This document shows positions 54,974-63,800 of a DNA stretch of 64,000 bases, piece by piece. Position 1 is the first letter of the stretch. Each line of letters opens with the position of its first letter. The DNA comes from JAAYBF01 sp963715445 (GTDB lineage: Bacteria; Actinomycetota; Thermoleophilia; Solirubrobacterales; Thermoleophilaceae). The stretch is from the NCBI GenBank assembly GCA_963715445.1, contig OY970240.1, positions 2,170,001 through 2,234,000 of the forward strand. Direction: 5' to 3'. A model generated the notes under the pieces. It did no database searches. It had not been told where the DNA came from and saw only the letters and a list, made by a program, of their open reading frames with translations. The translations under genes and the position numbers were made by a program.

Positions 54974-55952
54974 GAATCGGATCGCAGTTGTCGGCGCGGC
55001 CGGGTTCGGTGGAGCGGTCGCGGCCGTGATCGTCGATCGGCACCCCTCGCTGGAGCTGACCGCCCTGACTGCCCGCAGCGATGCCGGCAAGCGGCTGCGG
55101 GACGTCTACCCGCGGCACCGGGTCGATCTGACGATGGAGGAGTTCGACGCCGACGCGGTGGCCGAGCGTGCCGACGCGGCGATCGTCGGCTACCCGCACA
55201 AGGCGGCCGCTCCGGCCGTCAAGGCGCTGCGCGAGCGGGGCCTGAAGGTCGTGGACCTCTCGGCGGACTTCCGGCTCTCACGGGAGCTCTACGAGCGCGA
55301 GTACCAGCCGCACGAGGCTCCCGAGCTGCTCGACGGCGCGGTCTACGGCCTGACCGAGCTCCACCGGGACGAGATCGCCGGGGCCGAGCTCGTGGGCGCC
55401 CCCGGCTGCTATCCGACGGCGGCGCTGCTCGCGCTGTGGCCGCTGCGGGACCTCGCGAGCGACGCGATCGTGGACGCCAAGTCCGGCGTCTCGGGCGCGG
55501 GCCGGGATCCGAGCGCGGCCACGCACTTCGTGACGGTCGACGAGAACGTGGCCGCCTACAAGGTCGAGGGGCACCGCCACCGGGCCGAGCTCGAGCAGGA
55601 GCTGCCCGAAGGGCTGCCCGTGACCTTCACCCCGCATCTGCTGCCGATCGACCAGGGACTGCTCGCCAGCTGCTACGTGACGCCGAAGAGCGCGGTGACG
55701 GCGGACGAGGTGCGCGACCTGTTCCGCGCCGCCTACGAGGACGAGCCGTTCGTGGAGCTGTCCGACACGCCTCCCGGCGTGCGGGACGTGCGTGAGACGA
55801 ACCTCTGCCGGATCCACGCGACGGTTGAGCCCGCCACCGGGCGGGTGCTCGTCTTCGCGGCGATCGACAACCTCTGGAAGGGCGCGGCCGGGCAGGCCGT
55901 GCAGGACCTCAACCTGATGCTCGGGCTGCCAGAGACCGAAGGCCTGCTGTGA
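54966..55952 (+). CDS. argC: N-acetyl-gamma-glutamyl-phosphate reductase
   Basis: NADPH-dependent third step of arginine synthesis. 328 residues from GTG 54966, which has GGAGG at 54953-54957 inside the end of pheT. NADP-binding IAVVGAAGFGGAVAAVIV and catalytic Cys in GAPGCYPTAALLALWPL; also HRHRAELEQEL. First gene of argCJBD-argG, each coupled to the next by short overlaps or gaps. GTGA overlap with argJ. Confidence 0.95.
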   Translation: MAENRIAVVGAAGFGGAVAAVIVDRHPSLELTALTARSDAGKRLRDVYPRHRVDLTMEEFDADAVAERADAAIVGYPHKAAAPAVKALRERGLKVVDLSADFRLSRELYEREYQPHEAPELLDGAVYGLTELHRDEIAGAELVGAPGCYPTAALLALWPLRDLASDAIVDAKSGVSGAGRDPSAATHFVTVDENVAAYKVEGHRHRAELEQELPEGLPVTFTPHLLPIDQGLLASCYVTPKSAVTADEVRDLFRAAYEDEPFVELSDTPPGVRDVRETNLCRIHATVEPATGRVLVFAAIDNLWKGAAGQAVQDLNLMLGLPETEGLL

Positions 55953-57217
55953 GCGGCCCGGACGCCGAGGAGAAGGGGAGCGGCTTCTTCCGGTCGCGGT
56001 GGGTCGAGCGGCCCGCCCACGTCACAGAGCTCGATCCGGCGGCGCTGCCCCAGGGGTTCCGCGCGTCCGGAGTGCACGCCGGCATCAAGCCCGAGGGGCT
56101 CGACGTCGGCCTGCTGGTATCGGACTCCGAGCGGACCGTCTCCGCCGTTCGCTTCTGCGACAACGCCCTGGTGGGCGCTCCGGTCGCCGTCACGAGCGAG
56201 GCGCGGCTGGACGGCCTGCGGGCCGTGCTGGCGAACTCCGGCAACTCCAACGTGGCCGACGGCGCCCGCGGCTTGGAGACCGCGCGCGCCTCGCAGGCCG
56301 CCGCCGCCGAGGCGCTCGGCCTGGACACGGAGCTGATCGGGCTCGCCTCGACCGGGGTGATCGGCCGCGAGCTGCCTCGAGACGCCCTGCTGAGCGGCGC
56401 GCGGGCCTGCGCCGAGCGGCTCGGAGCCGACACCGAGGACTTCTGCGGAGCGATCCTGACCACCGACTCGGGCCCCAAGCGGGCCTGCCTCGAGGTGGCG
56501 CTGCCCTCGGGCGCGACCGTGCGGCTTGCCGGACAGGCCAAGGGCGCGGGGATGATCTCGCCGCGCTTCGCGACGATGTTCTGCTTCGTCGAGACCGACG
56601 CCGACCTCGGGCAGGAGACGCTCGACCTGCTCACCGGCGTCTGCGTCAAGCGCTCGTTCGACCGGATCTCGGTGGATGCCCAGCTCTCGACCTCCGACAC
56701 GGTGATCGCGTTCGCCAACGGCGCCTCGGGCGTGCGGATCGAGCCCGAGTCCGCTGACGAGCTCGCGCTCGGCGAGGCGTTCGACGCCCTGCTGCGCCAG
56801 CTGGCGCTCGAGATGGTCGCCGATGGCGAAGGCGCCCTGAGGGTGGGCCGGATCGTCGTGAAGGGTGCCTCCGAGACGGTGGAGAAGGTGGCGCGGGCGA
56901 TCGCCGACTCTCCGCTCGTCAAGACCGCGCTGCTCGGCGCGGACCCGAACTTCGGCCGGATCCTGCAGGCCACGGGCCAGGCTCTCGGCGGCGGGAGCCC
57001 CTTCGTGGTGGACCTGGAGATCGAGGGCCTGCAGGTCGCATCGGCCGGCGTCGTGCTCGATCTGGATGCCGACGCATGGAGGACGCTGGAGCGGGCGGTC
57101 GAAGCAAGCGAGGTGGAGATCCTCCTGACGCTCCCCGGCGAGGGCGGCGAGACCGAGGTCTTCTTCAGCGACCTGAGCCACGAGTACGTGACCATCAACT
57201 CCGAATACTCGACGTGA
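55949..57217 (+). CDS. argJ: Glutamate N-acetyltransferase / amino-acid acetyltransferase ArgJ
   Basis: Recycles the acetyl group from N-acetylornithine to glutamate (cyclic arginine pathway); it may also acetylate from acetyl-CoA. 422 residues. Self-cleavage site with the nucleophilic Thr in KGAGMISPRFATMFCFVET, plus GFRASGVHAGIKPEGLDVG, NSGNSNVADGARGLE and the C-terminal GADPNFGRILQATG. GTG start overlapping the argC stop. Its presence explains the absence of argE and perhaps argA in the cluster. Confidence 0.95.
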   Translation: MSGPDAEEKGSGFFRSRWVERPAHVTELDPAALPQGFRASGVHAGIKPEGLDVGLLVSDSERTVSAVRFCDNALVGAPVAVTSEARLDGLRAVLANSGNSNVADGARGLETARASQAAAAEALGLDTELIGLASTGVIGRELPRDALLSGARACAERLGADTEDFCGAILTTDSGPKRACLEVALPSGATVRLAGQAKGAGMISPRFATMFCFVETDADLGQETLDLLTGVCVKRSFDRISVDAQLSTSDTVIAFANGASGVRIEPESADELALGEAFDALLRQLALEMVADGEGALRVGRIVVKGASETVEKVARAIADSPLVKTALLGADPNFGRILQATGQALGGGSPFVVDLEIEGLQVASAGVVLDLDADAWRTLERAVEASEVEILLTLPGEGGETEVFFSDLSHEYVTINSEYST

Positions 57218-58065
57218 GGCCCAAAGTGAGAGATGTAGAGACCCTTCTCGAGGCGCTTCCCTACATCAGGGACTTCCACGGCCGCACGGTCGTCATCAAG
57301 TACGGCGGCGCCGCGATGACCGATCCCGAGCTCAAAGAGGAGTTCGCCCGGGACGTCGTGCTGCTCAAGTACGTCGGCATGAACCCCGTCGTGGTTCACG
57401 GCGGCGGCCCGGACATCACCGCCTACATGGAGCGGCTGGGGATGAAGGTCGAGTTCGTGGAGGGCCTGCGCGTGTCCGACGAGGCCACAGTCGAGGTCGC
57501 GAAGATGGTCCTGGTCGGCAAGCAGAACAAGGACATCGTGCTGCGCATCGGCCGGCACGGCCAGCCCGCGGTGGGCCTCTGCGGCGACGACGGACGGCTC
57601 TTCACCGTGCGCAAGCAGCTGGCCGGCGAGGTGGACATCGGCTTCGTCGGCGAGATCGAGCATGTGGATGTCGGCGTACTGCGCCACATCGCGGAGGACT
57701 ACATCCCGGTCATCGCCTCGGTGGGCGCCGATTCCGCGGGCACCTCCTACAACGTCAACGCCGACACGGCCGCAGCCGCGGTGGCCTCGGCGCTCGGCGC
57801 ATCGAAGGTCGTGTTCCTCACCGACGTCGTCGGCTGGCTCGCCGACCCGGCGGACGAGGGCTCCCTGATCGCGCAGGCGGCGCTCGACGAGGTCCGCACC
57901 AGGCTGACCGAGGTGCACGGCGGGATGCGGCCGAAGCTCGAGGCCTGCGTCGCCGCGCTCGAGGGCGGTGTCCCGAACGCCCACATCGTCGACGGCCGCC
58001 GGCCGCACTCGCTGCTGCTCGAGCTCTTCACCGACAGCGGCATCGGCACCAAGCTCTCGCGGTGA
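57214..58065 (+). CDS. argB: Acetylglutamate kinase
   Basis: Phosphorylates N-acetylglutamate, usually the feedback-controlled step. 283 residues from GTG 57214 (GTGA overlap with argJ); GTG 57226 is a possible alternative. Amino-acid kinase fold: VVIKYGGAAMTDPELKEEFA, VVVHGGGPDITAYMERLG, YNVNADTAAAAVASALGA and LTDVVGWLAD. An N-terminal helix (DVETLLEALPYIRDFHG) is the element that forms the arginine-sensitive hexamer in homologues, suggesting feedback inhibition. Confidence 0.95.
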   Translation: MRPKVRDVETLLEALPYIRDFHGRTVVIKYGGAAMTDPELKEEFARDVVLLKYVGMNPVVVHGGGPDITAYMERLGMKVEFVEGLRVSDEATVEVAKMVLVGKQNKDIVLRIGRHGQPAVGLCGDDGRLFTVRKQLAGEVDIGFVGEIEHVDVGVLRHIAEDYIPVIASVGADSAGTSYNVNADTAAAAVASALGASKVVFLTDVVGWLADPADEGSLIAQAALDEVRTRLTEVHGGMRPKLEACVAALEGGVPNAHIVDGRRPHSLLLELFTDSGIGTKLSR

Positions 58066-58072
58066 GGTGGCG

Positions 58073-59224
58073 GTGACGCTCACCGACCTCCAGCAGCTCG
58101 AGGCGCGCTCGGTGATGGGCACCTACGCTCGCAACCCGGTCGAGTTCGTGCGCGGCGAGGGAACCTCGCTTTGGGACGCCGAGGGCAACGAGTACCTCGA
58201 CTTCCTCGGTGGCATCTCGGTGGTCCAGATCGGGCACGCCCACCCGGCGCTCGTGCGGGCGGTGACAGAGCAGGCCGCGCGCCTGATGCACGTGGGCAAC
58301 CTCTACTACACCGAGCCGGCGCTGAAGCTCGCCGACCGGCTCTCGGAGCGCTCCCTCGGCGGCAAGGTGTTCCTCTGCAACTCCGGCACGGAGGCGATCG
58401 AGTGCGCGTTGAAGCTCGCCCGCCGTCACCGGAGCGGGGGAGGGTTCGTGGTGATGGAGGGCGGCTTCCACGGCCGCACGATGGGCGCCCTCTCGGCCAC
58501 CCCGCAGGAGGCCAAGCAGGCTCCGTTCGCGCCGCTCGTGCCCGGCTTCAAGGCTGTGGCTCGCAACGACGCGGCGGCGCTCGCCGATGCCGTCGGCGAG
58601 ACGACCGCGGCCGTGCTGCTCGAGCCGATCCAGGGGGAGTCGGGGATCCACCCGATCTCAGAGGACGTGCTTCACGCCGCGCGCGAGGCGTGCGACCGTC
58701 ACGGGGCGCTGCTGATCTTCGACGAGATCCAGTGCGGCATGGGCCGCACCGGAGACCTCTGGGCGTGGCAGGGCGCCGGGGTGCGGCCGGACGTGATGAC
58801 CGTGGCGAAGGGCCTCGGCGGCGGCCTGCCGATCGGCGCCTGCGTCACCAATCCCGAGCACGCCGACACGCTGCAGCTGGGCGATCACGGCTCGACCTTC
58901 GCGGGCGGCCCGGTGCCGACCGCGGGTGCGCTCGCGGTGCTCGACGTGGTGGACGAGCCAGGCTTCCTGAGCGAGGTCGCCTCGAAGGGCGAGCGGCTGC
59001 GGGCCGGCCTCGAGGACCTCGGCCTGGAGGTGCGCGGCCGCGGCCTGATGCTCGGGTTCGACTTCCCCAGCGCGCCCGATCGCGCGCGCCGGCTGCTGCT
59101 GGAGAGCCGGCTCGTGGTCAATGCGACCGGCCCCGAGACGATCCGCCTGCTGCCGCCGCTGACCGTGTCCGCGGCGGAGATCGACGAGGCGCTGGCGCGC
59201 ATCGGCGCCGCGCTGCGCTGGTAG
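58073..59224 (+). CDS. argD: Acetylornithine aminotransferase
   Basis: PLP enzyme converting N-acetylglutamate semialdehyde to N-acetylornithine. 383 residues from GTG 58073; GTG 58067 is equally possible. PLP lysine in DVMTVAKGLGGGLPIGACV; DEIQCGMGRTGDLWAWQ, NSGTEAIECALKLARRH and GGFHGRTMGALSATP are typical of class III aminotransferases. argF and argR, often next in Actinomycetota, are absent; argG follows directly. Confidence 0.95.
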   Translation: MTLTDLQQLEARSVMGTYARNPVEFVRGEGTSLWDAEGNEYLDFLGGISVVQIGHAHPALVRAVTEQAARLMHVGNLYYTEPALKLADRLSERSLGGKVFLCNSGTEAIECALKLARRHRSGGGFVVMEGGFHGRTMGALSATPQEAKQAPFAPLVPGFKAVARNDAAALADAVGETTAAVLLEPIQGESGIHPISEDVLHAAREACDRHGALLIFDEIQCGMGRTGDLWAWQGAGVRPDVMTVAKGLGGGLPIGACVTNPEHADTLQLGDHGSTFAGGPVPTAGALAVLDVVDEPGFLSEVASKGERLRAGLEDLGLEVRGRGLMLGFDFPSAPDRARRLLLESRLVVNATGPETIRLLPPLTVSAAEIDEALARIGAALRW

Positions 59225-59227
59225 GTT
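59222..59227 (+). promoter_or_regulatory. Putative -10 element of argG (TAGGTT)
   Basis: TAGGTT shares the TAG stop codon of argD and ends 10 bases before the argG ATG. It would allow argG to be transcribed separately from argCJBD. Confidence 0.35.
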
Positions 59228-59236
59228 CAGCGCCCG

Positions 59237-60547
59237 ATGAGCGAAACAGACGCACAGAACCCGATCGGCGCCTACGAGGCCGCTCCCGGCGACGTGGGGC
59301 GCGTGCTGCTGCTCTACTCGGGCGGCCTCGACACCTCGGTGATGGTCAAGTGGATCCAGGACCACTACAAGGCCGAGGTGGTCGCGCTGACCGTCAACCT
59401 CGGCCAGCCCGGGGAGGACTACGACGTCGTGCGCGGCAAGGCGCTCGACCTCGGCGCGCTCTCCTGCGAGGTGGTCGACGCCCGCGAGGAGTTCGCGCGC
59501 GACTACGTCCTGCCGGCGATCAAGGCGAACGCCCGCTACGGCGGCGGCTACCCGCTCTTCACCGCGCTCGGAAGGCCGCTGATCGCGAAGATCGCCGTCG
59601 AGAAGGCGCGCGAGCACGGCTGCGACGCGATCGGCCACGGCTGCACGGGCAAGGGCAACGACCAGGTGCGGATCGACTCGACGGTGCTGGCGCTGGCGCC
59701 CGAGCTGAAGATCGTCGCGCCGGTGCGCAACTGGCAGATGGGGCGCGAGGAGGAGATCGCCTACGCCCGCGAGCACGGGATCCCCGTCAAGGGGGGCACC
59801 GAGGCGCCGCCGTACTCGATCGACGACAACATCTGGGGCCGCTCCTCGGAGGGCGGCCCGATCGAGGATCTCTCGCAGCCGCCGCGCGACGACGTGTTCG
59901 AGCTCGTCACCGACCCGCGCAAGGCGCCCGACGAGCACGAGGACGTGGTGATCGGCTTCGAGCAGGGCCGGCCCGTCTCGCTGAACGGCGAGCGGCTGGG
60001 CCTCGTGGACCTGATCGATCGCTGCGCGGAGCTCGGCTGCCGCCACGGCGTCGGCATCGTGGACCACGTGGAGGACCGGATCGTCGGCCTCAAGGTGCGC
60101 GACCTCTACGAGGTGCCCGCCGCCGAGATCCTGCTCACCGCGCACCAGGAGCTGGAGAAGCTCGTCGGCACGATCCACCAGAACGAGTTCAAGCACATCC
60201 TCGACCGCAAGTGGGCTTTCCTCTGCTACGCCGGCCTGTGGCTCGAGCCGCTGATGGCGGACCTGAACGCCTACATGGACAGCGTCAACGAGCAGGTGAC
60301 GGGCGAGATCACGATGCGCCTCTACAAGGGGCGCGCGGTCGCGGTTGCCCGCCAGTCGCCGAACGCGCTCTACGACGAGGCGCTCGCGGGATTCAGCGAG
60401 TCCGGCGGCCTCTTCTCCCAGCACGCGAGCCCCGGCTTCATCGAGCTCTGGAGCCTCCAGACGCGCATGGCCTACGGCATCCGCCAGCGCAACGCAGGCG
60501 GGGGCGCGGGGAGCGGTTCCGGGAGTGAAAGTCCCGAAAAGGGGTAA
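59237..60547 (+). CDS. argG: Argininosuccinate synthase
   Basis: Condenses citrulline and aspartate with ATP. 436 residues. PP-loop LLLYSGGLDTSVMVKW, NLGQPGEDYDVVRGKALDLG, FTALGRPLIAKIAVEKAREH, GHGCTGKGNDQVRIDST and SIDDNIWGRSSEGG. A Gly/Ser/Glu tail of about 18 residues (AGGGAGSGSGSESPEKG) extends beyond the normal end. argH, the following pathway gene, is not in the window. Confidence 0.95.
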   Translation: MSETDAQNPIGAYEAAPGDVGRVLLLYSGGLDTSVMVKWIQDHYKAEVVALTVNLGQPGEDYDVVRGKALDLGALSCEVVDAREEFARDYVLPAIKANARYGGGYPLFTALGRPLIAKIAVEKAREHGCDAIGHGCTGKGNDQVRIDSTVLALAPELKIVAPVRNWQMGREEEIAYAREHGIPVKGGTEAPPYSIDDNIWGRSSEGGPIEDLSQPPRDDVFELVTDPRKAPDEHEDVVIGFEQGRPVSLNGERLGLVDLIDRCAELGCRHGVGIVDHVEDRIVGLKVRDLYEVPAAEILLTAHQELEKLVGTIHQNEFKHILDRKWAFLCYAGLWLEPLMADLNAYMDSVNEQVTGEITMRLYKGRAVAVARQSPNALYDEALAGFSESGGLFSQHASPGFIELWSLQTRMAYGIRQRNAGGGAGSGSGSESPEKG

Positions 60548-60556
60548 CTGCGGATC

Positions 60557-60724
60557 GTGGGCAGCAAGGGCTACACGATTCTCGGCTGGATCACCTGGCA
60601 GGTGGTTTCGCGCGCCGCACGGCGCGAGATCAAGCAGAACCGGTTGAAGCTCGGGGCTGCGGGAGTGGTCCTCGCAGTGGTGATCGCAGGCCTCCTGGCG
60701 GGGCGCTCCAGCAACGACGACTAG
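60557..60724 (+). CDS. Small single-pass membrane protein
   Basis: 55 residues, GTG start 9 bases after argG. The N-terminal half is amphipathic and basic (GYTILGWITWQVVSRAARRE, IKQNRLK). One membrane segment follows (LGAAGVVLAVVIAGLLAG), then a short RSSNDD tail. Codon use is that of a genuine high-GC gene. No known family. It may be read through from argG; a hairpin (60728-60746) follows its stop, then a promoter for dnaE. Confidence 0.7.
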   Translation: MGSKGYTILGWITWQVVSRAARREIKQNRLKLGAAGVVLAVVIAGLLAGRSSNDD

Positions 60725-60727
60725 CTC

Positions 60728-60746
60728 GCGGCTTCAAAGAAGCCGC
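60728..60746 (+). terminator. Terminator-like hairpin after the small membrane protein gene
   Basis: GCGGCTTC (60728-60735) pairs with GAAGCCGC (60739-60746) around AAA, 4 bases after the stop codon. There is no T-tract, so efficiency is uncertain, but its position between the gene end and the dnaE promoter fits a terminator. Confidence 0.55.
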
Positions 60747-60764
60747 TCGTAGCGCAGGTCCATG

Positions 60765-60792
60765 CTGACCTGTCGGCGGTCGGTCTTATATT
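60765..60792 (+). promoter_or_regulatory. Promoter of dnaE (CTGACC-N16-TATATT)
   Basis: -10 TATATT (60787-60792) is one base from consensus. CTGACC (60765-60770), 16 bases upstream, is a reasonable -35. The GTG start of dnaE lies 10 bases after the -10, giving a leader of about 3 bases. Confidence 0.55.
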
Positions 60793-60801
60793 CGGTCGCC
60801 C

Positions 60802-63800
60802 GTGAGTTGCGCCCACCTCCACGTCCACTCCGAGTACTCGCTGCTCGATGGCGCCTGCAAGATCGACAAGCTTGCGGAGCGCGCCGCCGCGTTCGATCAG
60901 CCGGCGCTCGGCCTCACCGACCACGGGGTGATGAACGGCGCCGTCGAGCACTACAACGCCTGTCGCAAGCACGGGATCAAGCCGATCATCGGCTTCGAGG
61001 CCTACTACGTGGACGACCGCGCGACCGAGGCCGTGCGCTACGAGCGCAACCACCTCACGCTGCTCGCCGCTGACGACGAGGGCTTCCGCAACCTCGTCAA
61101 GCTCACCTCGGCCGGCTTCATCGAGGGGTACAAGCGCGGCAAGGCCAACGTGGACCTGGAGCTGCTCCAGCGCCACGCGAAGGGCGTCATCGCCCTCACC
61201 GGCTGCCTGCAGTCGCGCTTCTGCCAGCGCCTGATCGCGGACAACCCCGCCGAGGCCCGCGCCCACGCAGACCAGCTGATGCAGGTCTTCGGGCCGGACA
61301 ACGTCTACTTCGAGGTGCAGAAGAACGGCCTCGACATCCAGGACAAGGCGAACGAGGGCATCGTCAAGATCGCCCGCGAGGTGGGCCGGCCGCTGGTCGC
61401 CACCGGCGACGTCCACTACCTGCGGCGCGAGGACTACGAGAACCACTCGGCGCTTCTCTGCGTGCAGACCAAGAGCACGCTCGCCGAGCCGAAGCTGACC
61501 TTCGACACGAACGAGTTCTACTTGAAGGACTCGTCGGAGATGAACGACCAGTTCGCGATGTGGCCGGAGGCGGTGCCCACGACTCTGGAGATCGCCGAGC
61601 GCTGCGCCGTGGACATCGAGCTCGGGAAGATGCTGATCCCGCGCTACGAGACTCCGTCTGGGGAGGCGGAGGGCGCCTACCTGCGCCGTCTCGCCGAGGA
61701 GGGCCTGCGCCACCGCTACGGCGACCCGCCGCCCGCCGAGGCCGTCGAGCGGCTGGAGATGGAGCTCGAGGTGATCGGCCGGATGGGCTTCGACGCCTAC
61801 TTCCTGATCGTCTGGGACTTCGTCAAGTACGCCAAGGACCAGGGCATCGCCGTAGGCCCGGGTCGTGGCTCGGCCGCCGGCTCGATCGTCTCGTACTGCC
61901 TCAACATCACCGAGGTCGATCCGCTCGCCTACGGCCTGCTGTTCGAGCGCTTCCTGAACCCCGAGCGGGTGTCGATGCCGGACATCGACATCGACTTCTC
62001 GGTCAAGGGCCGTGAGCAGGTGATGCGCTACGTCTCGGACAAGTACGGCAAGGAGTCGGTCGCGCAGATCGTCACCTTCGGCAAGATGCTGCCGCGCAAC
62101 GCCACGCGTGACGCGGCGCGCGTGCTCGGGTTCGACTACGGCACCGGCGACCGGCTGGCGAAGCTGATCCCGGAGCCCGTGATGGGCCGCTCGCTGAGCT
62201 TCGACGAGTACCTCAAGCACGAGCCCGACTTGAAGCGCGCCTACGACACCGAGCCGGACGCGCGGCGGGTGATCGACACGGCCAGGGGTCTCGAGGGCAT
62301 CGTCCGCAACGCCGGCATCCACGCCGCCGCCGTCGTGATCGCGGACCGCCCGCTGACCGACATCGTGCCGCTGCAGCTGATGGAGGATCGCGGCGCCACG
62401 ACGGTGGACGGCGAGCGCGCCTACCGCACCGTCACCCAGTACTCGATGAAGCCGATCGAGGAGATCGGCCTGCTGAAGATGGACTTCCTCGGCCTGCGCA
62501 ACCTCGACGTGATCGAGGACTGCCTGACGATCATCGAGGACTCGGGGCGGCCCAAGCCGGACATCCCGGCGCTGCCGCTGGACGACCCGAAGACCTACGA
62601 GATGATGGCCCGCGGCGACTCCGTCGGCGTGTTCCAGTTCGAGTCCGACGGCATGCGCGACGCGCTGCGCAAGGTCAAGCCGACCGAGTTCGAGGACCTC
62701 GTGGCGCTCGTGGCGCTCTACCGCCCGGGGGCGATGCGCCACATCGACACCTACGCGCTGAACAAGCGCAACCCAGGCTCGATCAGCTACATCGACGACC
62801 GCCTGCGCCCGATCACCGAGGCCACCTACTCGGTGATCCTCTACCAGGAGCAGTCGATGCAGATCGCGAAGTCGGTCGCCGGCTTCACCGGCGCCGAGGC
62901 GGACGACCTGCGCAAGGCGATCGGCAAGAAGAACCGCGAGGCGATGGGAGCGCTGAAGGAGCGTTTCTTCGAGGGCGCCCGGGCGAGCGGGACCGACCAG
63001 CGGGTGATCCAGGAGCTCTGGGGCGTCAACGAGGCCGCCGCGGACTACTCGTTCAACCGCAGCCACGCGGCCTGCTACGCGCTGATCTCCTACCGCACGG
63101 CGTGGCTGCGCGCCAACTACCCGGCCGAGTACATGGCCGCGCTGATCTCCTCGGTGATGTCGACGAAGGACAAGGTCCCGTTCTTCGTCAACTGCTGCGA
63201 GGACATGGGCATCGAGGTCCTGCCGCCCGACGTCAACGAGTCGCGCAACAACTTCGAGGTCCACGAGCGGAACATCCGCTTCGGCCTCAACGCGGTGAAG
63301 AACGTCGGCTCGGCCGCCGTTGACGCGATCATCCGCGCCCGCGAGGCCGATGGCCGGTTCCCCTCGCTCTGGGACTTCTGCCGCCGTGTCGATGCGCGCG
63401 CGGTGAACAAGAAGGCGATCGAGTCGCTGATCAAGTGCGGCGCATTCGATTCGACCGGCGCGACCCGCGCGGGGATGCTCGCCGTGATGGAGCACGCGCA
63501 GGCGTCCGGGGTCAAGGCCCAGCAGGACGCCCAGGTCGGCCAGGGCTCGATCTTCGAGCTCGACGACTCCTCGAACGGCTCGACCCCAGGCGGCGGGCAG
63601 CCCGACCTGCCGATCCCCGCGCTGCCCGACGAGCGCGCCCAGGTCAACGCGTGGGAGAAGGAGACGCTCGGCCTCTTCCTCTCAAGCCACCCGCTGAAGG
63701 AGGCCCGCCACGCGCTGCGGCGCCACACCGACTGCACGATCGCCGAGCTGGCCGACCGCAAGGACCAGGAGATGGTCACGGTCGGCGGCATCGTCACCGA

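Noticed and set aside
52310..55090. 926-codon minus-strand frame opposite pheT
   Set aside because: Antisense shadow of pheT; His/Arg/Leu-rich translation without motifs.
60721..63495. 924-codon minus-strand frame opposite dnaE
   Set aside because: dnaE on the plus strand is beyond doubt and is merely open at the window edge; the antisense frame is compositional.
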